This document shows, in pieces, positions 21,142 to 32,400 of a DNA stretch of 64,000 nucleotides. The stretch lies in the NCBI RefSeq assembly GCF_958298935.1, contig NC_084941.1:19070001-19134000 (forward strand). The letters are read 5' to 3'. This stretch comes from Phragmites australis (taxonomy: Eukaryota; Streptophyta; Magnoliopsida; Poales; Poaceae). The notes beneath the pieces were generated by a model. That model was not told the DNA's origin, made no database searches, and worked only from the letters and a program-made list of their open reading frames with translations. The position numbers and the translations under genes were made by a program. How positions within the stretch are numbered: position 1 is the first letter of the stretch; every line of letters begins with the position of its first letter.

Positions 21142-22757
21142 TTAGAAGGACTTGTGGCCTTCTTGATGGTACTTGAAGTATGTCATAGTGGACCCCTCCG
21201 CAAGCTCCTTCACCATGGTGGAATGGTTATCTTGAGGAGGTTGGACATGATTCTTACCCTTTAGTCTTGCCAAATCCTTTTTGAGCTTCTCCACTTCTTT
21301 CTTGAGCTCATCATTGTCTTGTGCAATAAATTCATTAGATTGTTCTACAACAACATTCTCAACACAAATCTTATTGCAAAGGGGTGAGCTAGATAAAGTA
21401 ATTAAATCATCACAAGAAGTGGAAGCATCTATCTTATGATTGAAATTAAATAGAGAGGTAGATTGCTTCAAAGGGACCTTAGTTTGAGCTTCAATACACT
21501 CAAATTTAGCCTTAAGCTCTTCATGCTCCTTATTTAGCAAATTGAATTTGCACTATAATTGTTCATAATTAGAAACAAAGGTCGCATGAATGTCATTAAG
21601 TGCATTGAATTTCTTAAGCTCTTTTGATTATTTCTTAAGGGCTCTTTGTTGCTCATTGATCAAATGAAGGAGTTCATCATAAGAAGGTGAATCCTCATAG
21701 GATTCATCATCACTTACATCGCTATTCATATCTTTGGCCATAAGGTACTTGTGAGATGGCTTGCGAGACGACTTGTGTGATGATGATCTTGAGGAAGAGC
21801 TTCTCTTGGAGGAGTGGATGGTGATGCTCTCATCACTTGAGCTTGAATCTTTATCATCACTCACCTATCTTTCTATGCTTGTGAATGCTTTGGCTCTTCC
21901 CCTTGCCTCCCTCTTGTTCTTGATCTTTTTCTTCTTCTTCTTAATATGATCAATTGTTTTGACCAAATCCTTCATGGAGATTGGATGATCAATCTTGGTA
22001 TTGATCTTCTTGATGTTCTTCTCCACTTGTGAGATGAGCTTGGTGACTTCGGGATCCATCTCTTCATCGCTTGAGGTGCTTTGCTCATCTTCTTCATAGC
22101 TCTCTTCATCTTTATCTTCATCATCTTCACTTGAGTTTGACTCTTGCTCTTGTCTCCTCATCCTTGCCATCATGTTTTGACATTGAGCTTGCTTGCTTGT
22201 GAGAGCAAGGTTCTTGACGTCGGATGAGAAATAAGCTTCCACCCCCATGTTCATTGTTATCTCATGAGCGGTGATCTTGCCGAGCACTTTACTTGGAGTC
22301 ATCCTCTTGATGTCGTTATTGTCATAGATGATGGAGACTATCAACTTGTACTTTGGAAGAAGAGCTTGAAGTATTCTTCTCACCACTTGATTATCTTCAA
22401 TTGGCGTCTAACCTAACCCATTGATCTCATTCATAAAAATATTCAAACGAGAATACATATCGTTAGCACTTTCATGGGGTAGTTGCTTGATGCCATTGAG
22501 CTTAGTAACAAGCACATGATATTTCTCTCTTTGTGCACATCCTTTGTGCCTTCATGTATTTCAATGAGACTATTCCAAATATCATGTGCACTGGTGAGAG
22601 AATAAACACGATTAAATGCATCAACACATATAGATGATAAAATCATACTCTTGGTCAATACATCTAATTGCCTCTCCTTGTTGGTGATGCGAGGTGTCAT
22701 CCCTTCCTTGGTGACTCTCCAAATATCTAAGCCTCTAGCTTGCAAATAGCAAGACAT
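21142..22757 (-). pseudogene. Gag of the copia-like element
   Basis: Successive open pieces on the minus strand correspond to a UBN2-type copia gag. They are ARGLDIWRVTKEGMTP with SAHDIWNSLIEIHEGTKDV (22757-22443), MVRRILQALLPKYKLIVSII with MTPSKVLGKITAHEI (22386-21865, with acidic Ser/Asp/Glu-rich and Lys-rich tails), a Ser/Arg-rich segment (21864-21628), and a Glu/Lys-rich coiled coil ending in TYFKYHQEGHKSF (21540-21142). That last motif is a degenerate CCHC knuckle with Tyr in place of a Cys. Stops between pieces show decay. Confidence 0.78.
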
Positions 22758-22886
22758 AAGAATTTTTCAACGCAGGAAATTTGTGCCATCGAAAAGTGGA
22801 GCACTATGAGAATACATCCCTAACCTCAGACGTCACAACTCTAGACGGTTAAGCCCAATTGAAGAGTACGAGGCTATAATACCAAT

Positions 22887-24543
22887 TGAAGGGAATCGAG
22901 GACGTCTTAAGAGGGGGATAATTAGGACACTTAAAACTATTGGCTCCAAAACTTTCACAGGATAAGTCTATCTCAATTTCTATCTAAATGTGCTCTAGGC
23001 TTATCTAGTATGTCTACTCTACCGCTTAAGAGAATTGCAAGGTAAATTGCAAGTAAGTAAATGCGGAAACTTAAATGAGGTAGAGAGATAAACTCGGCAC
23101 GAGGGATTTTTATTCCGTGGTATTGGTGGCACAAGCCACCCCTAGTCCACGTTGGAGCTCCACAAAGGATATGCTCCCGGTCGCCAAGTCTCTTCCGGTC
23201 ACGGCTCTTGAGATATCAAGTCACCAAGATAAGGCCTCAAGCACGATGAGCCACCAAGCCACCAAGGCAAGGTCTCACCACTAACCTCTCTTCCAGTCAC
23301 TTGTACACCATCTTCACTTCGGAGTATTAGTCACAAAGACAAGGGCCTCCGCGTCCCCGCACAATCCTCTTGTCGTCGCTCCACATCAAGTCGGAGGGTC
23401 AACAAGTTACTGGCGAGTCACAAAAACTCCAAGGCACCGGCGTACCTCTCGGTACACTTTTGGATCACTCCTTGATCCACACTATAGGTTGCAGCACCTA
23501 GCAACTCTTCTCTCTAGGCCTATAAGCACTAATCACTCACTAATGGTGTGCTTAATCACCTTGGATGAACACTTTATGCTCTTGGATAGCTTGGATGTCT
23601 TCTTAGGTGTACAAGGGTTTCTCTAGACTCCAGCAACTTCAAATGAATGAGTGGAGGGGTATTTATATCCTCAACCCCGCGGACTAGCCGTTATCTCAAC
23701 GGCTCACATATTCAGTGAACACCGAATGATTCGACATTAACAGAGGTACAAGCACCGGACCATCCGGTGTGTACATTCAAGAAAACTAGCCGTTGGAACT
23801 TCACTCACATTTCTTCTGAACACCGGATTGTCCGGTGTAACCATCAATCCATCACTGGACTATCCGATGAGTACACTTGAGCCAGACCGCGCCAAACTTC
23901 TTCTCTGCACAAAATACTCCGATGTAGACTGTCTTCATAACCGGACCTTCCGGTGTGTAGAATTTCTTCTTTTTTGGATTTTCCACACACTCTGTTAAAT
24001 GCTCCGGTCAAGCCTCTGGTGTGCATCACTTCATCACCAGACTATCCGGTGAGTTATAGTCTTCTGCACCGTGACACAAGTCACAAAATGCTCCGGTGTG
24101 ATATCCATCTCATCACCAAATCATCCGGTGCCTTATAATCCATTTCCTCCGAAAATACCAAGCTTCTATTAAATAGCCCGTTGTACATTTCTTTTGATCA
24201 CCGGACCTTCCAGTGAGTGCAATCCACTCTGACTCCTTCTGACAGAATTGCTCCAGCGTGTATAATCTTTATCACTGGATCATCTGGTGAGGCAAACTGC
24301 CTCTAGACATAACGCTCCGGTGAGTGCAGTGTTCTTCCAACGTCGGACCTTCCGGTGAGAACAATTTCTCTGGGACTTTTTCCAATTCAATCAAACTTTA
24401 TCTCGGCTAAGGTGACTTCTTGATGTATTGCATCCATGAGACCTACTAACATATATTCTTGACAAACATGTTAGTCCCGATGACTATGTTGTCATTAATC
24501 ACCAAAATCAGAATCATGGCCTAATAGGGCCATTTTTGCTACA
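22887..24543 (-). repeat. 5' LTR of the gag-only element
   Basis: 1657 bp, the partner of 17945-19610. The palindrome array at 23719-24360 is better preserved here (for example CACCGGACCATCCGGTGTG near 23753). Confidence 0.92.
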
Positions 24544-24790
24544 CAAGGATAGGATTTGCGAGCCACGTGAGATGACAAACCTCTCGAATGAAGCTCTCCT
24601 TTAGGATTTTAGTGACCTCCTCCTTGGTGGCTTGCTTTTTGTCCTCTGTGAATCTTTGTTGCTTTTGCACCACAGGTTTGGCATCGGGTTTCACAGCTAG
24701 TTGATGCTCGATCACCTCCTTAGGGACTCCGGGCATATTAGACAGTTGCCACGCAAACACATCTGGTTTGCCCGGAGAAAAGTGATGAGA
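24544..24790 (-). pseudogene. Reverse transcriptase N-terminal part, beyond the nested insertion
   Basis: The minus strand reads DMPGVP-type SNMPGVPKEVIEHQLAVKPD and IREVCHLTWLANPIL, the usual gypsy run-in to the KKANGKW motif, which resumes at 17940. The two halves abut exactly at the LTR ends of the nested element, with flanking bases AAAGG at 17940-17944 and CAAGG at 24544-24548. Confidence 0.88.
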
Positions 24791-24999
24791 TTAAGTTCCT
24801 ATTTTGGATCAAGGTCGACCCCTATCTTGACCGTCTTGGCTGGTTTAAACGGGTTGAGGGGCACTGCCTTGACACCATAACCTACCTTCTTGTCCTTAGC
24901 GCCGTCGGTGGTCTCATCCTTGGCAGCATCGTAGGATTTGCAGGCATCAGCGAGGCACACGAGACTAGTTTCTTTGATCTTGGTGGTGTCTTGGTTCCT

Positions 25000-25500
25000 T
25001 TAGTGCTTGGACTTCGCACCTTTCGAAGTGGTCACTGCTCGGCATAAGTGTTCGACCATATCCAGGCTCTGCTTGTCGCACTTGAATGCTGCATGTTGAT
25101 CTCCCTTGATAGTTATGACTCCTTTAGTGCCTGAGATCTTGAGCGTCTGGTATGCATAGTGTACTGCAGCCATGAACCTGCTCAGCATTGGGTGGCCTAG
25201 GATCACATTATACACCATCTCAAAGTCTGCAACATTGAATGTTAACTTCTCTGTGCGGAAGTTGTCCGGCTCGCCAAACATGACTGGCAACTCGATCTAG
25301 CCAAGAGGCATGGTCGAGGAATTCAGAGTTATACCATGGAAGGGCTCAGCTCTTTTCTTGAGCTCTGACCTTTCGATCCCTATCTTGTCTAATATCTTGG
25401 CGAAGATAAGGTTGAGCGAGCTACCCTCATCGACCAAGGTCCGAGAGACTTTGATGTTGAGGATACTTGACTAAACGACAACCTGATACCGACTCGGGTG
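25000..25500 (-). pseudogene. Aspartic protease region of the gypsy element
   Basis: The minus strand carries the retropepsin-like active-site segment as VDEGSSLNLIF (the family norm is D-G/S/T-G, here D-E-G). It is followed by the conserved RTEKLTFNVADFEMVYNVIL and HPMLSRFMA. A stop separates it from the preceding gag-like part. Confidence 0.75.
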
Positions 25501-25583
25501 TGGAATTGTGGCTGGGTGGTCATCTTGGTCAAAGTTAATCTTGACTTCCGACCATTTGAGGTACCGGGGAGGCTCGGTCAGGG

Positions 25584-27841
25584 CTAAGTTGACCTCCCTT
25601 TCAACCGTCTTGTACTGTCTTTTGGATTCATATGAGGTGGATCCTCTGAAGATGTGTGCCAAACTCTGATCAACCCTGTTGAATTTGAGCTCATTATCTT
25701 TAGCATCTGGACTGACCTGTTTGCTCTGATACTCAGCAACGACAGCCTTAAGCTTATCATCGATCTTCTTTTTGATAACGTGACATTCATCAAAGTCGTA
25801 TTGGTTGGTTCGATGGACGGGACACCACTTCCCGCCACCTCGACTTAGTCCTTTGTTATCTTTGGTGTTGCACTACTTGCTTCTATCGATCGCGGCTACA
25901 GTCATGTCTGAACCCTTGCGCTTGTCACCAGGTTTATTCTTCTTCCCCTCATTCTTTGAGGACTCAGGCTTCTCCTTGCCAGATTGAGGATTCTTGGAGT
26001 GTGCCTGGGCTTCAGCACGCTTTGCACACTTGTCGGCCAACTCGAAAAACTCTTTGACCGTATGAATCTTTTGGGTAACCAGTAGCCAGCTTCCCGACCA
26101 GTTCCTCGACCTTGATGCCCCGCTTGAAGGCGATGATGAGAGACTCATCAAAGATGTTTGGGATTGTATTATGCCTGTCGCTAAACTTACGAATGAAATC
26201 TCGAAGGGATTCATCCTTTCCTTGGTTTAGTTGATGCAGATCCTCTTCCGTTCCCGAGAGCTTGAATGTACATTGGAAGTTAGCGATGAACTGAGCCTTC
26301 AGCTCCACCCATGATCGAATTGAGTTGGGAGGCAAGTTCAGCAACCAGGACCTCGCAGGTCCATCAAGGGAAATTAATAGGTAATTGACCATCACCCTAT
26401 TGTCACCGCTGGCTGCTTGAATAATAGTGACATAGATCTTTAACTACTCGTTCGGGTTGAGCTTCCCCTTGTACTTCTGGATCAGACCCGCTTTGAACTT
26501 CTTGAGCCACCATATCGACCGAAGATCATGCACGAAAGCTTCGTAGCCTTCGTCGAATTCCTTGGGAGGAGATGACGGAGGACTATCATGCCTATTCCTT
26601 TGACCAGGGGAGCCGTGGCGACCATCTCGTCTCGGAGATTTGTGGTTGTTGTAACGACCATCATCCTCACAACGTTCCTCATGGCAATTGTCTATTACTC
26701 TTCGTAGATCATGCTAATCGTGAGGAATGCGGTGTCTTAAGTATTCCTAATTTCTACGCCTATGGATAGAGCATTTACAATTCAACCCACAAGACCGTGC
26801 TCGAGTTAGACCACCTGAGCTTCCCGTCTGTGATCACTCGACTTGGGGATGTCCACATCCGTTGCTCCTCGAACTGGCACCTTACCGGCTGGGGTGCATA
26901 GAGTTGTTGGGGTTATTCACTTGAGCCACTTGGATCTGAGCTACATCGAGCAGGGTCTTGATTTGATTGACCATCGGGGCCAGAGGATTTACTGGATCCA
27001 ACTCGGGGAAAGACCTTAAAATCATATGAGCCCCCTCGACATTAGCTTCTGGAGTACTGAAAACACTGTTGCCCAGACTTGACTATGGTCGAATCGATGC
27101 TGCTCCGTAATCACTATGTTGAGTGAGCCGTTCCTTAGCCGAGTCGACGTTCCTAATAGTTCCGTGATCACTTGGCTTTGGTCAAGTCGATGCTGCTCCA
27201 TAATCACTATGTTGCTCACTATGCTTCGGAGTACTACAAACACTGCATCACTTGAATAGAAGGTGCTCCTAAGCCGAGTCGATGTCGAATCTCGAGGTTC
27301 ACTTGACCTTCGGTCATTCGTCGATGATGAGCGGTGTCGGGAGCCTACAAAGCTCCAGCTACGGACATCCTTGGTGGTAATCCTCTGGCAGCTCAGTACC
27401 ATGGGCAGCGGTTGCTGCTGCTAGGTCTTCACGGATTCCTACACCGTTGTTCATCATGGTGTCCGAATCTTCCGTGTTTTGCTCGTTGGGGGTGCCATCG
27501 GCTCTGGATATAAATACGAATCAATCTGTTCAGCTACTCTAGCCGCTGTTGCCACTTTCCTGACTCTTCTCATCGCTGTCGGTGTCCATGAACTGAAGTA
27601 CATTAGGCTCATTGGGATCCCACTCGAGGTGTCCCACCTCGCGGTACGCGTCCAATGGGTTGGACTCGATGATACTAGTGTGGATCAGTACACCCTGATT
27701 GTTCCTGTGGTAAACCATAGTTTCGAAAGTGATCTCAGAGTTGGTGGCAGGTGATTCGAAGATGACCGCCACCGACTCGAAGTGATCGTAGAAGCCGGTG
27801 TCGAAAAATCCAACATGGATGTGAACTCGAGACATGATCAA
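25584..27841 (-). pseudogene. Gag region of the gypsy element
   Basis: The N-terminal leader protein (HVGFFDTGFYDHFESVAVIF, 27841-27539) is followed by a decayed middle. A retrotransposon-gag capsid segment (LISLDGPARSWLLNLPPNSI, WVELKAQFIANF, 26395-26012) comes next. Then there is a Cys/His segment, KWCPVHRTNQYDFDECHVI (about 25835-25780). Several stops and frame changes are present. Gag would form the virus-like particle. Confidence 0.75.
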
Positions 27842-27862
27842 TCCTAAAAAAATAGAAGAAGG

Positions 27863-28437
27863 CCACTACCTAGTGCACCAACTATCGAAAACTAGTTCTC
27901 GATAATATGTCCGTAATTAAACTAGGGTACCTTTGAGATCAGGAATCAAGCACGAAATAAGACACATGATCTAGACATGTTCGGGCCCTTGGCTAGAGTA
28001 ATACCCTACATCATGTGTGGAGATTGATGTATATGTATTATCTCGAGTATAAGTAAGGTAGCTAGACCTATTACAAGGAGTAGATCAGAAATTAACTAAA
28101 CTAGAGTCGAAGTTGCCGAGTCTCTCCGAGGGTCTTGGATGTTTACGTCGAGTCTCTCCGAAGGTCTTGGATGCTTGCGCCGAGTTGTCTAGGTGTTGAT
28201 GTGTCCTAAGTTGTAGAAGTTGTCTCCTGTCCTCCTTCCTGGGATCTGGATCCCCGCCTTATATAGGGATCTGACGTTGCCCTGAATCCAGCCGTAGTTG
28301 ATTAGGAGCCATCCATCTTTCGATCAGAGCAAGACAGTCGAATCTAGCTTGGATACTAATCATACTCGAGTCGGTTATTCCAATCAAAACCTTCCTAATA
28401 TGGGTTCTTGAAATCCCTGAGTATACCGGGTTCTACA
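27863..28437 (-). repeat. 5' LTR and primer-binding region of the gypsy element
   Basis: The LTR starts TGTAGAACCCGG at 28437 and ends ...TTTTCGATA at 27883 (555 bp). A TATA box reads CCCTATATAAGG on the minus strand near 28262. It is followed by GTTGGTGCACTAGGTAGTGG, which resembles the GTTGGCGCGCCAGGTAG run-in that I recall for Tat-like gypsy elements. Confidence 0.72.
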
Positions 28438-29326
28438 GATTCAAAATCCACAATATCCAGAGTCGTTAAAGATGCAAACAAGATATTCTGTCTATATACG
28501 CTATACTATTTATGCGTATATATGTTATAGTTAAATATTGGATAAGAAACTCAATGAGTGGTGCTGAGTCAGTGCACAAAGAACATGGAAAACCAAGAGA
28601 AAAATGCACCAAACATTTACTAACAAAGAAGCAGCCAAGGCTTCAACTTGCAAACTGTGTAAAAGAAGGGATTATGATATTGCTTAGTGTTTTTTAGCTG
28701 CAGTGCTAAAAGGGAAGTGGAACGGTAGAACTGAGCGGAGGAGCACTGGACGCATCCACCCCAGAGCGCCCTAGCTCCTCGCCATGCCGGCTTGCCGGGG
28801 CATTCTAGCTCCCCACGCCCTCCTTCCAGCGCTGCTCTACTGCTCGTCCCCTATTGCCCCCTCTCCGCACGCGAGCGCCACGCCGCAGCCGCCGCAAGCA
28901 AAGTCCCCGAGCCCCCAGCACCGCGCCTGCTTGTGTGGTGCTGCCACTACCGATGCCATCGCCGACCACCGCCTCACGGAGGGAGCACGCCCTGCGCGCG
29001 CCCGCGTGGTGTTCGAGGGAATGCGCCCAAAGAAGGCACGGCCGGGGATGCCGCTGCCACGGGCTGGTCTGTTCGCCATGCCCCAGGCGAGATACATAGT
29101 GGGGTCCTCTGATTCTTCAGTTCCGCAGTGTCCGCGCCGGCCCCGCTCCGTGGCCCCGTAACGCGAGGACATGGCAGCGACCGCGCGGCCTGGGACTGCC
29201 CCTCCGATCCTCGAGTCCGGGAAGCCCCCCAGCTGGCTGGCTTCTAGATGGGAGGGGCACGACTCGTAAACAAAGCTGCCTCTTTGTACTGGCGACTTCT
29301 CATCTCCTCCCCTTCCTACCGCCTCC
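28438..29326. other. Upstream region of the ABC transporter gene
   Basis: The first 300 bp are AT-rich. From about 28740 the sequence becomes strongly GC-rich, opening long overlapping frames on both strands (for example 28784-29161 plus and 29346-28837 minus) with no recognisable protein. I read it as promoter-proximal GC-rich DNA. Confidence 0.4.
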
Positions 29327-29339
29327 CTATATATATATG
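29327..29339 (+). promoter_or_regulatory. TATA box of the ABC transporter gene
   Basis: CCTATATATATATGC lies about 90 bp upstream of the ATG at 29422, at the sharp end of the GC-rich upstream region. The predicted transcription start would be near 29360. Confidence 0.6.
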
Positions 29340-29421
29340 CACTCACGCGGCGTTCCCTATTCCTCTACGCCGAAAACCCCAAGCCCATATCGCTCTCCGC
29401 CTGCACCTCTAGATCGCGGCA

Positions 29422-32400
29422 ATGGCGTTCGCGGCGAGCGGCGTTCATCGCGTCGCGGTGGATGTGGAGAGCGAGGGCGAGGAGGAGAGAAGAAGGGCAC
29501 GGGGCGAGGAGGAGGCCGACCTGCTCTGGGCGGCCATCGAGCGGCTTCCCTCCGGCAAGCGGCGCAACCACGCCATCGTCCTCCCTGACCCCGGCGGCAG
29601 CGGCGGTGGAGGAGGAGGGTTAGGGAGAGGCGAGGTGGTGGACGTGCGGACGCTCGATCGGTCTGGGGTCCAACGCGTGCTCCGCCGGGCGCTCGCCACC
29701 GCCGATCTCGACAACGCCAACCTCCTCCACGGCATCAAGGCCCGCTTCGACGCGTAATAGATATATTCCCCGCTTCATGTTTTCCTTTTGTAGATTAGAT
29801 CGAATTCGACTGATTTCTTTACTAATGGAGTCCAATCAACGGCGCTGCGTGCTTATGCAGTGTGGGATTGGAGGTGCCGCGGGTGGAGGTTAGGTTCCGC
29901 AACCTGAACGTGTCCACGGAGGTCCACGTCGGTAGCCGGGTGTTGCCGACGCTCATCAACTACGTCCATGATGTTGCCGAGGTATACACTGTATATGTTT
30001 TTGTGGTTGATGTGGTGCATGGCTGGTTGACGAGGAGGAGGTGGGCACATGGATCTCATTGCTCCAAAGTGCTTCATGTGATTAACTGTCCATGTCAGGG
30101 CTTTTAGATGGCACTGTTGTTGGATACTATCAGTTCCACGCCTGCTTGCCTAGTTGCATTCTCTGCTACGGGACTTTTAAATTTTGTCACGTGTAGTTAC
30201 GACTCCCGGATGCAACTGAGATTGGATAAACTCATTGTGTGTAGCTTTTCATCGTTTGGCCCAGATAACCTGTGCAGTTACTCGTAATAGGAATCCATCT
30301 CTCTTTGTTTTTGAACCAGCGAGATGATAGGTAAAAATGGTTATGCTACTTTGGGTAAGAGTTTTTATAGATGATGCCAGGATCTCAACAATTTGAATTG
30401 ATTGATTTGTTGATATAGCCATTCTTATAAGTAGTTGGTGATTAGTTGATTACTTCACTTGATGATAGCAATTGCAGGCAGCCCTAGTTTAGGCTGGTAA
30501 AATAGGTTCTACGCACCTTGTATCACTTCATATTATTACTATATACCTGAATATTTTACTTGACGATTCATCCTTTTACCATTATTCATGTTATCAGACC
30601 GGCGCGCTCTTGCTAATATGTTCCTTTTGTCTTGTGCTGCATGCAGAGACTTCTAATCGCCTGCCATCTTTTACGTCCTAATAAGCGCAAGCTCACTATT
30701 CTGGATGATGTTAGTGGCATTATCAAACCTGGGAGGTGAGGAACAATGCCTCTTAAGTCTTACGGCACGGTTCTATATGAATGTCTTACCGCACGGTTCT
30801 ATATGAATGTGAACACATCTCACACTGGAACTAAAATTTTGGTGCATGTATGTTTACACAAAAGAAAACAAGTGTATTTGCATGCTATTGTGCTGCTTGT
30901 TTCCACTGGAATGTAGACATGTATAACTCATTTTAAGATAGTCGATAATTAATCATTCATCATTTATGTGTCCCTGCTCCTTCTCAATATCTGTAGTTCT
31001 ATACTAATATAAAAAGCATGAGTTCAAATCTGCTACATTCACACTAGTGCTTGGAACTACTCATCTTAGCCATTCGTGTGCAATTGATCATGTCATTATC
31101 TCTCTTCCACCCTTAATGTCACTGTTTTCAATTGCAATAATAGCCTTAACGTCTTATGTTACAAACTTGTAACTCATTTTGTGTGCCAAAATAATTGTAT
31201 TTCCCAATATGTTTTGCGACATGGATTGCACGTGCTCATTGAAGAATATTATGAAGTTTGTTATTACAAGTTGTTGATGCTGTATCTTGTTTTGATTTGT
31301 GTGGTGGAAGAATGACATTGTTGCTGGGACCACCTTCATCTGGGAAATCAACACTCTTGTTGGCTCTTTCTGGTAAATTGGATCCTCAGCTAAAGGTGAC
31401 CTTTCCATCTCTCAATCTCTTTGTGCAAGATTGTGCTCTTTTAGGGGTGGGCGAGGGGTTGTTATTCTGGTTGCCTAACCGATCTCATTATTTCTCATGC
31501 CATTTTTGTTGTTTCTTTTTTCCTTCCCATGTTTCGACAGAAATGTGGACAAGTTACCTATAACGGAACTTCTCTTGATGAATTTTGTGTACAAAGAACT
31601 TCTGCTTATATCAGTCAGACAGACAACCATATTGGAGAATTGACAGTGAGGGAAACTTTGGATTTTGCTGCAAAATGCCAGGGTGCAAGTGAAAACTGGA
31701 AAGGTTAGGCTCCCTTTCTTGTACGTTGCATTACCTTGTTTAGTTATTCTATTCAGACCACATAGCCTGTAGGACAAATTATACTATGATAGCCAAGGGT
31801 ATGAATAAACATGCCTTTAGATAATGTGCCAAGATGCTTTGTTCAATTACTGATTCACATTCAAATAATTTTGTCACTCCTTACATGCATAATCTTAGCC
31901 TTTAAGATAAAATGATTGACTCTAGTTAGCTTCCTACAGTTCAAGTGCTTCTAGTCCACCCCAACTAGTAGGAGTGCATCACAGTGTAAGTAGTTAGTGT
32001 AATAGGATCAATCTTTTTAGAAACTAAGTGTAATCAACAAGATAATCGAGTTTTCTGATTGGTTTTTCAAGTGGTGTCGAAATTTGCAGATTTTTTGAGG
32101 ATACATGCGTCTTTTATCAAGTACTAGTTCAACAATCCAGTTGCAGATGTCTTAACCTTTTCCTTATTCCAAGTCTCACAGATGGTGAAATGACCTTACA
32201 AAGTCAGAGTCTAATACTAATATACTATGTTCTTGTAGAAGTTTATCATGAATATTCATTGATACAAAATTTTAAGGTCATTTCAAGTGTTATCAAGTTT
32301 GAAGCTTCCGACCTGTAGTAGTTGAAATCTTTTATGTTAATAAGTAACTGTTGGACTTTTGTTAAAAGATATCTCGATGCTTCTAATAGAGGCAAATTTA

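Larger units (their letters stand above)
17945..24543 (-). mobile_element. Complete gag-only copia-like (SIRE/Maximus-type) element, nested
   Basis: Two long direct repeats, 17945-19610 (1666 bp) and 22887-24543 (1657 bp), bracket a 3.3 kb interior. In minus orientation the LTRs run TGTAGC...CCTTCA. The PBS ATTGGTATTATAGCC (22886-22872) follows the 5' LTR, and the polypurine tract CAAAAAGGGGAGAT (19624-19611) precedes the 3' LTR. The interior encodes gag (22757-21142) but no protease, integrase or reverse transcriptase. The remaining 1.5 kb (19625-21140) is non-coding. This element would need proteins from an autonomous relative. Target duplication AAAGG/CAAGG shows one mismatch. Confidence 0.9.
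15830..28437 (-). mobile_element. Decayed Ty3/gypsy (Tat-like) element with a nested copia-like insertion
   Basis: In minus orientation the order is 5' LTR (28437-27883), gag (27841-25860), protease (25500-25000), reverse transcriptase (24760-24544 then 17940-17105), RNase H (17100-16300) and the start of integrase (16290-15835). The order PR-RT-RH-IN defines Ty3/gypsy. The element stops abruptly near 15830 within the integrase core, so the 3' third and 3' LTR are missing. Frameshifts and stops break every domain. A complete 6.6 kb LTR element (17945-24543) is inserted in the reverse transcriptase. Confidence 0.88.

Noticed and set aside
21761..21949. Plus-strand Glu/Leu/Ser-rich ORF
   Set aside because: Antisense of the acidic Ser-rich part of the copia-like gag.
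28784..29346. Long overlapping open frames on both strands just upstream of the ABC transporter
   Set aside because: They arise in a GC-rich patch that lowers stop frequency on both strands, show no recognisable domain, and end just before the TATA box.
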